Under the pieces are notes generated by a model that was not told where the DNA came from, did not search any database, and saw nothing but the letters and a program-made list of their open reading frames with translations. From Phaseolus vulgaris (Eukaryota; Streptophyta; Magnoliopsida; Fabales; Fabaceae), in NCBI RefSeq assembly GCF_000499845.2, contig NC_023759.2, positions 49,202,172 through 49,266,171 of the forward strand: 64,000 nucleotides of DNA, given 5' to 3'. Each line of letters starts with the position of its first letter. The first letter of the stretch is position 1. Positions 48,630 through 60,304 of this stretch are shown one piece after another. The position numbers and the translations under genes are program-made.

Positions 48630-49450
48630 TTCTGATGATAATTATAACATATATTTCTAAAACAATAATATTAACTAAACACGTGTTTAATCATTCTCGA
48701 AAGTTTAAATTCTCGTGAACTTTAATTATTAATCAGACATATTTGTTTTTAAAAGCAGCAACACTTATGCAAACACTGATTGAACAGAATTCAGTGTCTG
48801 AGACGAAAGGTTTGTGCCCAACACAATTGCATTTTCCACCTCACGTTTCCTAGCAACATGAAAAAAGAGTTATGCTTTATGTTAGCACCACCAATAATCT
48901 TGAAAAGCATCTCAAGAAAGTTATTCAACACAAAAAGAAAAGAAAAGTAAAGATGAAGCACCAAGCAGACACCAACTCCATCATTCGTAGCAAAAGATTA
49001 TTAACACCACCACCACTTCCTTCCCACACCCTTTTACAAATGCATTCATGTTATCTTAATTACCAAAATTAATTATCATTTGCATTCAAAATCAACCACT
49101 TTCACTTATATAACTTCATAAAGGAAGAAGGAACGGACAGAAAGAAAGAATGCTATAAAAAAAAAACATATAAATTAGGACCAACTTGTGGTTTTAAAAA
49201 CAACAATTTTGAGTTGATGGTTTACAAATTTATTTAGCTTTTAAAGGACTCATTTTTGTTTTGCATTTTTTATTTAAAGAATAGATGAGCATTCTCCAAG
49301 CTGAAAAGCATAAATTCTATTAATTATTAATGTGGTCAAAGTGGTGAAGGAATTCAAAACGATATCAGTCTCCTTAAAAATCTTGTTAGAATCTTTTCCA
49401 CCTTTATTTTTGTTGTGTAGTGAATAATATGGTGTCATTTTCATGTAAAG
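48630..49450 (+). repeat. Upstream segment, copy B of a diverged duplication
   Basis: 48806-49450 is collinear with copy A (46251-46930). Its left flank 48636-48755 matches 50990-51090 (AACATTAACTAAACACGTGT with one change, TTTAATCATTCT, TTTAATTATTAA). So pieces of one ancestral segment occur three times at a spacing of about 2.4 kb, all upstream of ProT. It carries a TATA-like ACTTATATAACTTC near 49103-49116. Confidence 0.7.
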
Positions 49451-50984
49451 AACATTCAACAGAAAAAAGAAGGCCAACTGTGAAAAGCCATTTGTCTTTA
49501 GTTTTAAGGGTAAAAAGTTGAAGCAATATATATGTATATGTGGGATTGCCCTTGGAGCGTACCCAATAGGAATTTGAAATCAATTGGGATAACACCCACC
49601 ATCACATGCAACACTAACTTTCTCCCATTTTGGTATGAACTCGCACCAGCTTCAGCATTCATAATTTATCCAGCAACCATTCGGTGGATTCTCGTTCATT
49701 CACTTCACTCAACAGGTACGCAATCAAAGTCTGTTTCTGATGTTTAATGTTAATACTCATAATTTATATGTATTCGATTAAAAATTGTTGAAGGGTTTAA
49801 GTTAGTTGGATTTTGTGTTTTTGATGTTGAATATTGTTATCATCACTCACTCCTTCACCACTGTTAATGCATTTTCATCTTCAAATCTTACGCTGGTATA
49901 CACAATCTTCAGTAGTTTAAGTTTCGCTGGAACACTTCCTTTTTAGAAGTAAGAAATTGGATATGGAGCCAGAAAATAGGGTATGTTTAGATTGATTTGG
50001 AAAACAGAGAAAGTTTGTTCTTAAGAGATTTAAAGTTTTTTTGTTCATTCATGTTTGTTGTACAAAAGCAGTAAAAGATATATTTGTGCTAAAATGGAGA
50101 TTTGGTCAGCAAGAAACGCATATACAGCACTTGCAAAAAATAACTAACATGATTTGACTTATGGATTTTGTTTGGTTTATCATTTTGGTATAGTCTCTAT
50201 CTTTCTGTAATTTTATTTACTTAATTATTTTTTATTGATAAAAAATATTTATTTGGTGTCAACGAGTAGGCAACCTAACTTTAAGATTGAAACGTGTGGA
50301 TCGGCAAGTCGATAACTTTTATCGACATTCAAAATATTATTATTATTATTTTATGAGTTTAATTTTAACTCTTTGTTATTGTTAATATTTTTATATTACT
50401 GACTAATGAAAAATTAGCTTCATATAACTCTCAACAATAATAATAAATTTAATAATTTTACTGATAACTTATGATGAGGTGATGATTTTATAAACAAATT
50501 TACAGTTTAGATGAAAATAAATTTATAGGAGCTGTATATATTGAAAACAGATATTTATAAGACGTTGAGTGAACCGTTCCATATAATAAATAACACACTA
50601 TATATCCTCTAGATATTGAAAACAAATCCTATTACGTCACAAATATTAAAGATGAGATTTGGATTATTAACAAGAAAAAAATACATTTGCTTTTATTATT
50701 ATTAGTAAAATATTTCGCAGGAATAAAAAAAACAAAAACAAACTCCATGAGTTTCCGTTTGACGTTTGTATAATAAATAAATTAAAAATTGAATTGATAA
50801 AATATATTATAATGAGATTTAGTTTATTTACATTAATAATTTTACTATATAATTTAAAAAAAAATTAAAGTAGAATGAATAAGAAAATATTTAAATGATT
50901 AAAAGAAGAATTAAAATTTCAAATGGATACTTATAAAGGTAATATTATTTATTAAATGAAAATCAAAATTAAACAGGAGCATTT
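49451..50984. other. Intergenic DNA
   Basis: 49540-49714 is locally less AT-rich and ends ACTCAACAG|GTACGC, a possible splice donor, so it could be a non-coding leader exon. Its ORF (49532-49747) starts at a non-ATG codon and has no domain. The rest is AT-rich. Confidence 0.35.
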
Positions 50985-51100
50985 TGGTAATTATAGTATA
51001 TATTTCCAAAAAAATAACATTAACTAAACACGTGTTTTAATCATTCTTGTAAAGTTTAATTATTAACCAGAGATATTTATTTTTAATACTCAATAATGGT
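50985..51100 (+). repeat. Upstream segment, copy C (partial)
   Basis: Matches 48636-48755: AACATTAACTAAACACGTGT, then AATCATTCTTGTAAAGTTTA and ATTATTAACCAGAGATATTT. It includes an ACACGTGT G-box-type motif present in both copies. Confidence 0.65.
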
Positions 51101-51915
51101 ATTTTCATATATGTTATTCCAAAAACAGGATAGATAACTTGACACAAACAGCTCTTAGAAATTTGAGTAAGAGTTAAAATATATACTTAAAACATATATT
51201 TATGCAGAGTATTAAAACTTAAGGTTTATTTAACATTAGCATCTAGCTATTAAATGTAAAAATGATTTTTAAATCTTTAACTAACATGGCTTCTTTAAAA
51301 AAGGAATTACGAACAATAATAATAAATTATGAAACCAATCTAACAATCATTACTAAATATGATAAGACTATAAACCCACACAAAAAATTTATTAAGTTCA
51401 AATTTTACATACAAACTTATTTTTACTTTTAGTTAGTTTAAAATTAATCAAAATTCCCTATCCTGACCTAATAAATTATAAAATACACTTCATCGCATTA
51501 CAAACACCATCTTTCTTACACAATTAGATATTTTTCCATCAAATTGAGATTTATGCAAAGAAAAAAGAAGAAGATAAACATGGAATAAAGTCCAGTGATG
51601 GGTTCCAGGAACTGGACAAAGTGAATAAATGTGGAGCCAATTTATCTTTACGCGTTTATTTTGTGCGTATTAAAGAACACCGACATAACACTGCATGAAA
51701 AAGAAATTGCTAAAACATATATTTGAAAGTGGATAATTTGGTTTTAATACACTTTTATTTTATTTAATCTAAAGTATTAAAACGCTGGATCCTAAGATAA
51801 GTGTTGAAATCCCTTTGAATGAGAAAGTGTAAGTATTAGTAACATAGTATTTACCTTATTAATTTTGTCTATAAAAGGAAGTGTGATTGGCTGGTTGTTG
51901 TTGGTTTTGGTTGAA

Positions 51916-51924
51916 TATATAAAA
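51916..51924 (+). promoter_or_regulatory. TATA box of the ProT gene
   Basis: TATATAAAA lies 127 bases before the ATG at 52051. A start of transcription near 51950 would give a leader of about 100 bases. The leader contains a 7-bp inverted repeat, GAGCAGC/GCTGCTC. Confidence 0.7.
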
Positions 51925-52050
51925 GAAGGGTGTTGGTTCCTCCGTTCACGCTGGCGGTAAGGCTTTGTTTGGAAGGAGCAGCATCTTACCGTGACGCTGC
52001 TCTCAACGACAACGAAACAACAAACACTACCTCTGCGACAACATCAAACA

Positions 52051-54516
52051 ATGGGAAGAAGAGACATTGAACTCCAAACAAACAAGGTCTATGGCCACGA
52101 TGTTGTAGCAGATGCTGAAGGTCCAAGTACCGCTCATCAAATTAGCAGCGGTTTGTAATCTCATGGCTTTTCACTTTTCCATTTATTCATTACATTTCCA
52201 AGATTTCTCTCTTTACAGAACCTGCAGAGTCCAAGGTTTTGAGTTTGAAACCATATGAACTAGCAAGAACATAATTAACACGTGCTTTATTTTTAACAAC
52301 CAAGAAAGTTGTAAAGATACAGCCAGATTACGATTTTTCAAATTTTCACCTATTCATTTCGGTTGAGTCAATGTTTCAAATTGTGTGTTACATTACATTT
52401 ATGATTCTTTACGTCTGGATTTTGACTTTGCTCAATTGTCTCAGACTTATCATCAATTTCTCCCAGGAATTAATTCTGCCATTAATTCTTCGATTCTTCC
52501 CCTTTAAGTTTATGTTCTGTGTATATGTGCAGATTCATGGTTTCAAGTGGGGTTTATCCTCACGACTGGAATCAACAGTGCCTATGTGCTTGGATATTCA
52601 GGGACGGTTATGGTTCCATTGGGATGGACCGGGGGTGTGGTTGGTCTAGTTCTTGCTACCATAATATCGCTCTATGCAAATGCTTTAATTGCTCATCTCC
52701 ATGAATATGGAGGACAAAGACATATTAGGTATAGAGATCTTGCTGGATATATATATGGTAAGACAAATTAGTTACTTTCATCTCTTCACTTTGCTTGCCG
52801 TGTTATTTCCTGCAGCCTATGCTCATTTCATTCTTGCAGGAAAGAAAGCCTATTCTCTCACATGGGCTCTGCAGTATATCAATCTTTTCATGATAAACAC
52901 TGGCTACATCATTTTGGCCGGTTCAGCCTTGAAAGTAAGAGAGATTTTTGGAACAAAGTATATCTTTTCTTCTCATTTAATTCAATTTGGATTCTTTTCC
53001 TTAATGACTTGTTTCACAACTGATAAGTGTTTTGCAGTCATTTTCAGATTGCATTGTAGTTATTTCAATTTTTTTTCTCAACCAAATTTTCTTTTACTGT
53101 GATACAGGCTACTTATGTTCTGTTCAGGGATGATGGGCTGTTGAAACTTCCATACTGTATTGCCATAGCTGGACTCGTGTGTGCAATGTTTGCCATCTGC
53201 ATTCCTCATCTTTCAGCTCTTGGAATTTGGCTTGGATTTTCAACTGTCTTCAGCCTAATATACATTATTATATCATTTTTGTTGTCGCTTAAAGATGGTA
53301 ATATCTCGTGTCTCAAATGTTTATCCCCGCAAATTAGCTCATGATAACTTGTTAACTGGCTTCTTAATACATTTTTTAAATGTAAAAGGCAACACACAGT
53401 GGAATCATGTTAGGGACGCGAAAATTTAAACTATTAGTTTCTGATAATCACATCCTAAATATAAAACTCGTGCAACAAACACACACACTATAAATGTACA
53501 TTTGATTTAGCATGCATTGTGGTGTCTTATGCTTAATTTGTCGTGTCGAATATATTGTGAAAGACATGTTCTGTAAGACTATGCACTAACCGGTAGAACG
53601 TTACCAGGATTACATTCACCGCCTCGTGATTACAAGATTCCTGGAGAAGGTTTTAGCAAAGTATTCACGATAATTGGGGCTTCTGCAAACCTTGTGTTTG
53701 CATTTAATACAGGCATGCTTCCTGAGATACAGGTTAGATAAAAGGTTGTAAATTTTCATAGAACACGTTTTTTGTTGATACAAAATTGGATTGAGTTTTA
53801 TTTGGTTATATAACTTGCAGGCAACAATTAGGCAGCCAGTTGTGAAGAACATGATGAATGCACTGTACTTTCAGTTTACTGCTGGAGTTCTACCATTGTA
53901 CCTAGTTGCGTTTACAGGATATTGGGCCTATGGATCTTCCACATCAGTGTATTTGCTTAATAGTGTGAATGGTCCAGTTTGGGTGAAGGCTACGGCCAAT
54001 ATTACAGCCTTTCTTCAATCGGTCATTGCATTGCATGTACATACATCTAAATTACAATTCTCATTACTCTTTAATGTATTACATGATTTTTTTTCCCTTG
54101 GCTTAACTTGATAATAATTCTTGTTCTGCTTTTATTAGATTTTTGCAAGTCCAATGTACGAGTTTTTGGATACTAAATATGGGATCAAAGGAAGTGCACT
54201 GAATGTTAAAAACATGTCGTTTCGAATCGTGGTAAGAGGTGGTTACCTGGCTTTTAACACATTTGTGTCGGCTTTCTTGCCATTCCTCGGAGATTTCATG
54301 AGTTTAACGGGGGCGATAAGCACATTTCCCCTTACATTTATTCTTGCAAACCATATGTACCTTAAGGCAAAGGAGGAGAAACTGACAAGCTCGCAAAAGC
54401 TCTGGCATTGGTTCAACATTGGTTTCTTTTCCATTATGTCAATTTTAGCAACAATTGCAGCCCTACGACTTATTGCTGTAGACTCCAAAACCTACCATGT
54501 TTTTGCTGATGTGTGA
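52051..54516 (+). CDS. ProT: Proline / compatible-solute transporter (ProT), seven exons, 442 aa
   Basis: Plasma-membrane H+-coupled importer of the amino acid/auxin permease family. Plant ProTs carry proline, glycine betaine and GABA. Exons are 52051-52150, 52533-52757, 52840-52934, 53108-53297, 53608-53732, 53821-54036 and 54139-54516. All introns are GT-AG with matching phases, giving 442 codons plus TGA, the usual family length. The N-terminus is short and hydrophilic ([15 protein letters not shown]). The first membrane segments follow ([40 protein letters not shown]). Typical ProT blocks include [16 protein letters not shown] [32 protein letters not shown] across the exon 5/6 join, [33 protein letters not shown] and the C-terminus [16 protein letters not shown]. 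There are about 10-11 membrane spans. No frame break. A TATA box lies 127 bases upstream. It lies about 16 kb from MIR393, a linkage also seen in Arabidopsis. Very likely functional. Confidence 0.96.
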
Positions 54517-55709
54517 TTAAATTCCTTCTATTCTTTCAGCAATAGGAACCCCGTAGTTTTTAGTGTTTAAGATGCTTTTGTTTTAGGAATAAAGATAAAC
54601 ATAGAATTTCCTAGTAGTAGATTGCATTGTGTACCAATGTATTAATGTATTTAGTTTACTTCTGAATCAACATTGGTCACTCAGATCAGAAAATATGCAT
54701 ATTTGGCTAGATCATATCCCGGAGGGAGTTGCTCTATCAACATCAACTCAGTCAAGCAAGGTAAGCTAGAATCAACAAAACATAAAATAAAATAAAAATT
54801 ATAATCAATACTCAATAAACTGAATACAACACTGAATTTAAAATTATAATGCCCTACATTTTAGCCTAAAGAACGTTATTTGGTGGTTATAAATAATATC
54901 ACGAAATAGGAGAAATACTTTAACTGATATTTCTGCAAAAGAATTTGGTAAACCTGCTATCTTAAAGACCTTCGTGAAATCATCTAACAAAAACCCCAAA
55001 CCTGCAATATTTAACACGGACACTTTTAATAAATTAAGGTCTTTAGGCTCTTTTAGAATAATATATATATCAAGTAACGAATGCAATGTAAATGGCTATG
55101 CCATTTTCATATCCTCTACCTAAATGAGAAAACTAAATTCTATACTCTCCAAACTTCATAAGAGGTGCATAGAGAAGAGACAAACATAAGTAAATGCTAA
55201 GGATTGTTAACTCCGCTAGCTTGATTTCATTGAACTATATGGTTAGTTTTATATCATCAACCTTGGTTGATTATGGTTCCAAACTTCAGCTATTATTATT
55301 CCAAACCAAACAAGAACTCAACAGTTATTTCATAATGATGTACAACAATCAAAATAGGGAAGACTATAAAAACTAACGATCACTAAAATCATGAAACATT
55401 ACAGTTCATGTACACTTACATATAAAGTCAATAAATAACACATGATGGTGCAGTATGATGTAAAACATCATTTTCCTATCTCAAATGGATAAAATATTAA
55501 GAAAAATGCAGATTTCATCTTAAAATAAACATGGAAGTCCAATTTCACATATTCTCTTCGATTATTGAACTAGATGAAGAGTTCAAGGCACTACCATAAC
55601 AACAAATGTTGGTTTGAATGATCTCTTTTGAAAAAACATATGATGAACAAGTGCATGTAAAATAAATAAAATGCTTGAAATAGACATGTCAGACTCACCT
55701 TGTAAAGCA
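54517..55709. other. 3' ends of ProT and of the YOS1-like gene
   Basis: The two genes converge here, so both 3' UTRs lie in this stretch. No additional gene seen. Confidence 0.5.
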
Positions 55710-55943
55710 TCATCCAGACACGAATTTGAGAATAATGCAAATGGAGTTGAGAAGTATGAGAGGAACTCTAAGGTACTGAGTTGCATAAATGAGACCTATA
55801 AGCTGGCCTTTGAACGACTTAGTCCTTCCTCCTGAGAAATCTGTGAAACCCCATCCTCTAGGTGCAAGAAAACGACCCTCATTTAATATTGCCAATGCAT
55901 TTGCAAGAAGCAAAAACCCCTCAAGTATAGTCCACAAACCCAT
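55710..55943 (-). CDS. YOS1: YOS1 / IER3IP1-like ER-Golgi transport protein, 77 aa
   Basis: Small membrane protein of the Yos1/IER3IP1 family. In yeast, Yos1 works with Yip1-Yif1 in COPII transport from the ER to the Golgi. The single coding exon gives 77 residues and a TGA, the family's full length. It starts MGLWTILEGFLLLANALAIL (first membrane segment) and continues NEGRFLAPRGWGF, then GGRTKSFKGQLIGLIYATQY. It ends LRVPLILLNSICIILKFVSG (second membrane segment). The ATG at 55943 is preceded by a likely acceptor (CCAATGTAG|GGAAATGG), so a 5' UTR intron is probable; a candidate leader exon lies at about 56575-56770. A strong donor, CAAG|GTGAGT, sits 11 bases after the stop, suggesting a 3' UTR intron. 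Both UTR introns are inferred. Confidence 0.94.
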   Translation of the reverse strand: MGLWTILEGFLLLANALAILNEGRFLAPRGWGFTDFSGGRTKSFKGQLIGLIYATQYLRVPLILLNSICIILKFVSG

Positions 55944-57789
55944 TTCCCTACATTGGAAACAAATCCAACCATGTGATCATCACGTAACTGATCCAAAGAA
56001 AACTAAGAGTGTGCTTCCATTCTCACAGAGCTCAAAAGAGACTTATTACCAAAGGATTGAAATGCATCACTTTCCCTGAACTGAAGGTTGCTGGTACAAA
56101 AAGAAAAAATACTCTGTAGTTACAGTTTTACAATCAGGGTAGGAGCACCTCACTCAATTACCTAATTAAATTACTGGTTTTAATTAAAATTTCAAGAATA
56201 TGAATCCATTGCTTGCACCAACTAAAATTCCACAATCCAAATTTCCAAATAGAAGATAAACCTCAGTTAATGTATCTACAAATAGTTTCCCACATCGTGG
56301 GAAATCATGTACAAAAACAAGTGCAGACATTTAACTCACACCAAACTATAGAAAAACAGGAATAATGTTTGAACAACGAAACCACAACAACATCAGCCAT
56401 CGCCACAGAACTGGCGATTAAGGATCACAAAATATCCTAGATCTTCCGACAAAAAGGCAACGAAAAAAATGTTGATGTTTATTGTTTCAATAAAAAAAAA
56501 AACAGAACAAAATTAAGATTCAATTGAGTCAGTTTGAAAAGAAAATTTGAGAAAACCTGATATGGAACCGTGAGATGAAATACGATCGATCATATCATCC
56601 TGATGTTAAATGTGTGAATGAAGTCTGAGGAAGGAAAATCCAACAGCTAAATCACCTTGACCGAAGGGTAGAAAAGGTCATAGATTTCTGTTGGATCCGT
56701 AAGCCCAGTTATTAAGAACCAAACCAAACTCTCTTGGCAAAAACACAGAAGAAAAGAGAAGGTGTCTAGTATTTTAGTTTGTCGTGTAACTGATTTTTTC
56801 TTTCTTTTCTATTTTGTTTTTGTTTAGAAATTTTACATTATTTGAATCACTTGATTTAATCTAACTATATTGGAAGTATAAAGGTCTTTTTACATTCTAC
56901 TTTAATCACAATTTGTTTGTTAACTTTTATATAAGTTTGATTTGTATCCCCTTAAAACTCTTTTCTTCCATTTACTTTGTACAATGTATTGAAATTAAGG
57001 GAAGAAGGAAAAGAAAAAAGAACATATTTTAAATAAATAAATAAAAGTGTAACCATAATGCATAAGATATTAGTACATGGTTGGATATGTTGGTGTATAC
57101 TTTATTACTGAAATAAAAGTAAAAATTTCAAAGCAAGACAAGAAAAGGGTAATCAACACTAATCTGATACCGTAGTAGATTCGAATATCCAATTTGCCCA
57201 CTTCTGAGATGTCATGTCACCTCTCTTCATTATTGTTCTACTTTCACATTTCAATCTCATGAACCAAAACCCTTCTCTCACGTTCATTCCAACAAAAAAA
57301 TATCTCTCAAAATTCTGATTGGTCCATCAAAATTCTTTATATCTCCAAAATTAATTTATTTTTCATTAATCTTGAATTATTTTCTCACAATAATCTTTTT
57401 CTACAAAATTTGGTCTGAGAATAGTTTGGCAAAATCTCCCCATTCATTTGAATTTACTTTATACATTCTTCAGCACTGAACAATACTGAACAACTCCACC
57501 AGTAAAAAGAGAAAAATGTATAAAAATAATATAACAGAGAATTTATGTATGGCAATTCATTTGATCAATATATATATCCTTTGGTCTGAAATTCTATTTG
57601 TTAAAGTGTTGATTCATTGATGTGGTTTTTCATAGAAAGAGGAAAACATCATTGTCACCCATGAATCAGTACTGAATAAGGCCCTTGTTCAGTTTCTTGT
57701 TTGTGTTTGTCTCTAAGTTAACTCTTTCACTTCACCTCTCTATATCCTCTTCCAGTTAAGCTACCCAGATTGGTGGACTTGCTTCTTCA
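55944..57789. other. 5' leader/intron of the YOS1-like gene and intergenic DNA
   Basis: On the minus strand, 56770-56575 looks like a leader exon ending CATATCAG|GTTTTC. Beyond about 56800 the sequence is AT-rich. The last 100 bases before 57790 contain CTCTCTATATCCTCTTCC, a weak TATA-like element for the next gene. Confidence 0.4.
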
Positions 57790-58182
57790 ATGGCTCAAAT
57801 TGCTCTTATTGCTCCACCAACTTTCAGAGCTATTACCACTGGCATGTTCCACTTTCCATGCTGTCAAATTCACCATCCAACCTCTTATCTCTCTTTTTTC
57901 CTAATTTCTCTTGTGTTCTCCTAGGAACCAAACAGAGTCAAATGATGATTTAGTTTGAACCATGAACTGATGTGTTTTCAGGTGGGGGAAAACAGCAACA
58001 ACATGAACTCTCATATTCAAGAAAGAGAGTGAGTTTAGCATCAGTTGTTCCAAGTAGGAAGATGAAGAAGGTTCCATTGTTTGTTTCATCAAATTGTGGT
58101 GGTGAAAGGAGTAGAAGTGTGGTGGTGAAAGTTTCAGGAGGAGGAACCATCTCTCTCCCTCATGGTTGGCCACCACAAAAGG
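57790..58182 (+). CDS. Unrecognised protein, N-terminal exons only; possibly plastid-targeted
   Basis: An ATG at 57790 (TTCAATGGC) opens MAQIALIAPPTFRAITTG. A second coding stretch starts after the acceptor TGTTTTCAG at about 57981. It reads GGGKQQQHELSYSRKRVSLA, then SVVPSRKMKKVPLFVSSN, and ends GGGTISLPHGWPPQK at a strong donor, AAG|GTAAGT (58182/58183). The first donor is uncertain: a GC donor after ACCACTG, or GTCAAA after CCATGCT, would both keep the frame. The Ser/Arg/Ala-rich, acid-poor N-terminus fits a chloroplast transit peptide, but no domain is recognised. No convincing exon was found between 58183 and 62800, so the gene may be truncated, have a tiny last exon, or have a very long intron. 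If the donor is skipped, the frame ends four codons later. Confidence 0.45.
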
Positions 58183-59926
58183 TAAGTCACTATTGAAACT
58201 TTTCCTATCATATGTCCACAAATCAATTATTTTTATGAAAAAAAAGTTCTTTAACACCATGACCAGGAAATACATATATCTAATTAAAAAAAAAATTAAT
58301 TTATTAAAATGTGAAGTGTATGTATATACTGTTTGCAGTATTAACATATAGGACTCTATTTTTATTTTTTATTTAAAAAAAATATCTCACTGTTTATCTA
58401 ATACTTCGAAAATTTAATTAACACCAATGTTCCTATTAAACTTTTTATACCAATTAGTTATTCATCAAATTATTATAAATCAAAATGAGGATTCTATTTA
58501 AAAAAAATTTAAGTACTGAGTTTTGCCAATGTAAATATTTTAGAAAATTAACACCGAGTTTATCTTTGAATGATTAAATTCGTAGTTTTTGTTTAAAAAA
58601 TGTGTTCAAAACTAATTTATACAACTTATTTTTATATTAACACATTACAATCACTTGATATTGAGAGAATAAATAATCAACTATAAATTAATTTATTTAC
58701 TTTAGGAGAAGAACTAGTAGGGTTTTTTAGCGATCATTTTTCTTATGACTTTAAAACACAGACACTTACATTTATAAGTCGTGTGGTGCACGAGACGAAA
58801 TGAAAATAATAAATTATAAATTTATTAAATGTAATGATATTTTTCTAGAAAAATGTAACAATAATACAATAATTTGAGTTTATTTAAAATTTTATACGTG
58901 AATTTTTTGGATAAGTATTTTTAAAGAAAAAAAAAACTGAAATTTGCAAATAATTTGTTAATAAGTTAAAAATAATTTATACACAAAATAAAAAAATTAG
59001 AAAAATTATATAAGAGAATATTACGAAAAAATATATAAGAGAGTTTTAAAAATTAAATTGTGAATAATCTAATGTTAAATTATGAAAAAAAAATATTTCT
59101 TTCTTTAAAAATACTTTTGAATAAGTTTGTTCAATCAAGTTTACCTTATGTTTAGTCCTTCCTCTATAACCTACATTAAAAACTTGAGTTTTATTAAAAA
59201 ATTGTGAAAAATAAAAATATAAAAAAACATATACGTTCTCATTATGAGTTAAATTTAATAGTTACCTACCAAGTATATTGGAGAAGTTAATTGTTATTTT
59301 TTCAAAATATTAATATGTATGACTTTTTATATTATTTTTCACATTTCCCCCTTTTTTTTACATTTTACCTTATATTCCTTCTGCTATTTCTAGTTATCCA
59401 TCCATTCTCCTTTTAAGAGTGTTAGAAAAATATTTTTTCAATAAATAAAGTTTATATAACCCTAGTTAATAAAGAAAAAAAATATAAGTGCATTAAAAAT
59501 AATGAATAAAGTCATTACACAGTCACACGCCAGAGGACAAGTTTTTAATCACTAGTTACAATAGTATGTTTCTTTTCCTAGGTGACAAAAAAAAAATCAA
59601 ATGATAATAATCATATTTCAGTTTGTCTTTGATGTACTATAATTTTTTATTTATTGAAATTTACCTTATTTTTACGTAATTTATATCCTAAGAAAAGCCT
59701 ATTTACCAACTTCGTTTTAAAACGAAAATGAGAAATTATTAGAAACTTATCTTACCAATCTTGTTTTTTAAAAACTCATGAACTTGCATACTTTGATTTA
59801 ATTAGGGTATGCATAAATTTCAAGGGACTAAAACAAAACTAAGTGGCCCATAGGGCCACATTAAATATGATCCACAAATCATGAATTATGGGCCCATGTT
59901 AAATATGACCACAACGGATTGAAATG
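58183..59926. other. Probable intron or intergenic AT-rich DNA
   Basis: Extremely AT-rich with no coding signal found on either strand. Confidence 0.5.
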
Positions 59927-60295
59927 GACTGTTTCTTCCTGCACCTCCATATCTTCTTCTGGCACCTTCATACACAACATGAAAATACATTTTTATCCTT
60001 CTTGTGTCATCCCCATAGAATAACTTCCGGATTATGTAATCCAAAAACGCATTTGAAAAAAGACTTATGGATTACATAATCCGGAAGTTAAAAAAGACTT
60101 CTGAATTATGTAATTCGGAAAGTAGTTATGCATCTGAAAAAAGACTTTCGGATTATATAATCCGGAAGTTAATTACAAATTTGAAAAATGACTTCTGGAT
60201 TATGTAATCCAGAATATTACAGAGGGACATTTTTGGAAATACGAAAATCTATGGAGGTGAGAGAAAAAGGTATAGAGGTGTAGGAAGGAGCAGCC
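59927..60295. mobile_element. Mutator-like MITE, 369 bp, copy 4
   Basis: Starts GACTGTTTCTTCCTGCACCT. The right end on the other strand starts GGCTGCTCCTTCCTACACCT; 20 of the first 25 bases match between the two ends. It is flanked by a perfect 9-bp direct repeat, ATTGAAATG (59918-59926 and 60296-60304). Five near-palindromes around GGATTATGTAATCC lie near 60019, 60068, 60105, 60150 and 60197. It is the inverse-orientation relative of 9661-10034. Non-coding. Confidence 0.88.
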
Positions 60296-60304
60296 ATTGA
60301 AATG

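Noticed and set aside
49532..49747. Possible small ORF upstream of ProT
   Set aside because: Starts at a non-ATG codon and has no domain; at most a non-coding leader exon.
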